Origin: Afipia sp.
GTDB taxonomy: Bacteria > Pseudomonadota > Alphaproteobacteria > Rhizobiales > Xanthobacteraceae
Length of the DNA stretch: 6,302 nt
Assembly: GCA_020056155.1 (NCBI GenBank)
Contig: JAGVII010000177.1
Location: 1 to 6,302, forward strand
Reading direction: 5' to 3'
Position numbers and translations under genes: made by a program. This document shows positions 4,843 to 6,302 of the stretch, piece after piece; positions within the stretch are counted from its first letter, which is position 1; each line of letters starts with the position of its first letter. The notes below the pieces were generated by a model, which worked only from the letters and a program-made list of their open reading frames with translations, did no database searches and was not told where the DNA came from.

Positions 4843-6302
4843 TCAGGCAGGCACCGTAACCGCCGCCGGCTTCTTGCGCCATTGCCAGATCACCGCACCG
4901 GCTGCGACCGCAAAGCCGACCCAGTCGCTGTACTGGAATTCACCGAGCAGGCACAGCGCGGCGGCAAACGACACGACGCGCTCGCTGACCGTCATCCGCG
5001 TGAACAGGAATCCGATGGCGACCATGCCGAACAGGCCGATGGCGATAACCGCCTTCACGAAGGCGTAGGCGACCGCGCCGTAGAAGCCGAGTTGCGCCTG
5101 CATCGGGTCACCGCTCTGCAGCATCAGCGCGGGCGAATAGACCGCGATGAACGGGATCACATAACCCGCCAGCGCGATACGCATCGCCTCCCAGCCGATC
5201 TTGTCGGGGTTTTCCTTCGCAATGGGCGCGGCGGCCAGCGCGGCGAGGGCCACCGGCGGCGAGAGATCCGCCATGATGCCGTAGTAGAACGCGAACATGT
5301 GGCTGACGATCAGCGGCACCCCGAGCTTGGCGAGCGCAGGCGCCGCCAGCGCCGCGACGATGATGTAGGTCGGAATCGTCGGGATGCCGGTGCCGAGCAG
5401 GATCGACAGCAGCATGGTCATGATCAGCGCGAGGAACAAACTCTTCTCGCCGAGGCCGATCACCCAGCTGCCGAAGATGGTGCCGACGCCGGTCTGCGTC
5501 ATCATGCCGATGATGGTGCCGACGATGGCGCAGGCCATGCCCACGGTCAGCGCGGATTTCGCGCTGTCCGCCAGCGAGTCGCGGCAGGCGGCCAGTGTGG
5601 CGCGGCCGCCCTGGGTCAATGCCGCGATGGCGACCAGCGCAGCGACAATCGCCGCGACATAACGAATGTCGACGGAGGTGCCGTTGCGGAACAGCGATCC
5701 GGCGATCAGGGCAAGGCCGATCCAGAACACATAGCGCAGCACGATGTTCGAGAATCCGAGCACGATGCTGGCGCCGAGGATCAGCGCCACGGTCAGCGCG
5801 AGACCCATGCTGCCGGCATACAGCGGCGTGAAGCCCTCGAACAACATGAACACCAGGGCAGCGAGCGGCAGGACCAGGAACCAGCCCTTGGTGAGAGCTC
5901 GTATCGCGCTCGGAATCTCGTCCTTCTTCATGCCGGTGAGGCCGTACTTGCCGGCTTCGAGATGCACCATCCAGAATGCCGAGGCGAAATACAGAACCGC
6001 CGGAATCACGGCGGCCTTCACGACCACCGAGTAATCGACGCCCAGCGTTTCCGCCATGATGAAGGCGACCGCGCCCATCACCGGCGGCATGATCTGGCCG
6101 CCCATCGAGGCGGTGGCCTCGACGCCCGCCGCGAAGGCGCGGCGATAACCGAACTTGATCATCAGCGGAATCGTGAACTGGCCGACGGTGACCACGTTGG
6201 CGACGCCGGAGCCCGAGATCGTGCCCATCATGCCCGACGCGACCACAGCGACCTTCGCCGGGCCGCCGCGCGTGCCGCCGAACAGGCCGAGCGAGACGTC
6301 AG
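4843..6302 (-). CDS. TRAP transporter permease, 4TM/12TM fusion (TAXI type), partial
   Basis: The visible 485 residues are the C-terminal part of the large membrane subunit of a TRAP transporter, which uses an ion gradient and a periplasmic binding protein to import small organic acids or amino acids. The frame is open to the window edge (GLFGGTRGGPAKVA before the first GTG), so the gene starts outside and the GTG at 6246 is not its start. Counting from the edge, DctM-domain signatures are GTISGSGVANVV (26-37), GGQIMPPVMGA (67-77), LLGTGIPTIPTYI (301-313) and MFAFYYGIMADLSPPVALAA (335-354). The first and third are the two symmetry-related substrate-site hairpin motifs. About ten or more hydrophobic segments are seen, with a variable middle (roughly 140-240) and a short cytoplasmic tail rich in Lys and Pro. 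DUF1850 next door fits the TAXI subclass. The substrate cannot be read from this part. Confidence 0.9.
   Translation of the reverse strand, partial: DVSLGLFGGTRGGPAKVAVVASGMMGTISGSGVANVVTVGQFTIPLMIKFGYRRAFAAGVEATASMGGQIMPPVMGAVAFIMAETLGVDYSVVVKAAVIPAVLYFASAFWMVHLEAGKYGLTGMKKDEIPSAIRALTKGWFLVLPLAALVFMLFEGFTPLYAGSMGLALTVALILGASIVLGFSNIVLRYVFWIGLALIAGSLFRNGTSVDIRYVAAIVAALVAIAALTQGGRATLAACRDSLADSAKSALTVGMACAIVGTIIGMMTQTGVGTIFGSWVIGLGEKSLFLALIMTMLLSILLGTGIPTIPTYIIVAALAAPALAKLGVPLIVSHMFAFYYGIMADLSPPVALAALAAAPIAKENPDKIGWEAMRIALAGYVIPFIAVYSPALMLQSGDPMQAQLGFYGAVAYAFVKAVIAIGLFGMVAIGFLFTRMTVSERVVSFAAALCLLGEFQYSDWVGFAVAAGAVIWQWRKKPAAVTVPA

Noticed and set aside
1..6302. tRNA, rRNA, CRISPR array, transposase or phage genes
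   Set aside because: I looked on both strands and saw no cloverleaf with a T-arm motif, no regularly spaced direct repeats and no mobility gene.

Overview
The window is GC-rich chromosomal DNA. It most likely comes from an alphaproteobacterium of the Bradyrhizobium/Rhodopseudomonas/Nitrobacter/Afipia group (Nitrobacteraceae). This placement rests on recognised protein families (a 4TM/12TM TAXI-type TRAP permease with a DUF1850 partner, a DUF6494-like small protein, a short PhnA-domain protein) and on palindromic intergenic repeats of the kind common in these genomes. No database search was possible. Every convincing gene is on the minus strand, so transcription runs from the right edge to the left.

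Right part (4129-6302): the C-terminal 485 residues of a TRAP transporter fusion permease, whose 5' end lies beyond the window. It is followed after 21 nt by a membrane-anchored DUF1850 protein that carries a C-terminal pair of TPR repeats. These two genes look like one transcription unit, and the TAXI solute-binding protein is probably upstream, outside the window. Middle (2044-3954): a complete propionyl-CoA/acyl-CoA synthetase of the PrpE/ACSS3 type, separated from the transporter genes by a 124-bp palindromic repeat. Import of a small carboxylate followed by CoA activation is a plausible link, but only an inference.

Left part (213-1900): four small or medium genes in the order DUF6494-like protein, small two-cysteine lipoprotein, 70-residue PhnA-domain protein and periplasmic DsbA-family thioredoxin-fold protein. 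The last three are closely spaced (54 and 35 nt) and may be co-transcribed. The leftmost 212 nt contain no recognised gene. They do hold a good sigma70-type promoter pointing left, followed by a run of hairpins and a 35-codon Gly-rich frame, which could be a small structured RNA or a repeat.

The intergenic gaps are filled with repeats: two diverged copies, in opposite orientation, of one palindromic element (1468-1630 and 3981-4104), and a different element with inverted ends (1938-2011). A smaller hairpin with the 11-nt loop TGCGTAAACTT occurs twice. One copy is at the left edge and the other is inserted inside the first palindromic element, and their stems differ by a compensatory base-pair change. 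I see no clearly novel multi-gene system; the best leads are the hairpin/repeat elements, the leftward promoter region, the DUF1850-TPR fusion and a substituted adenylate-binding motif in the synthetase.
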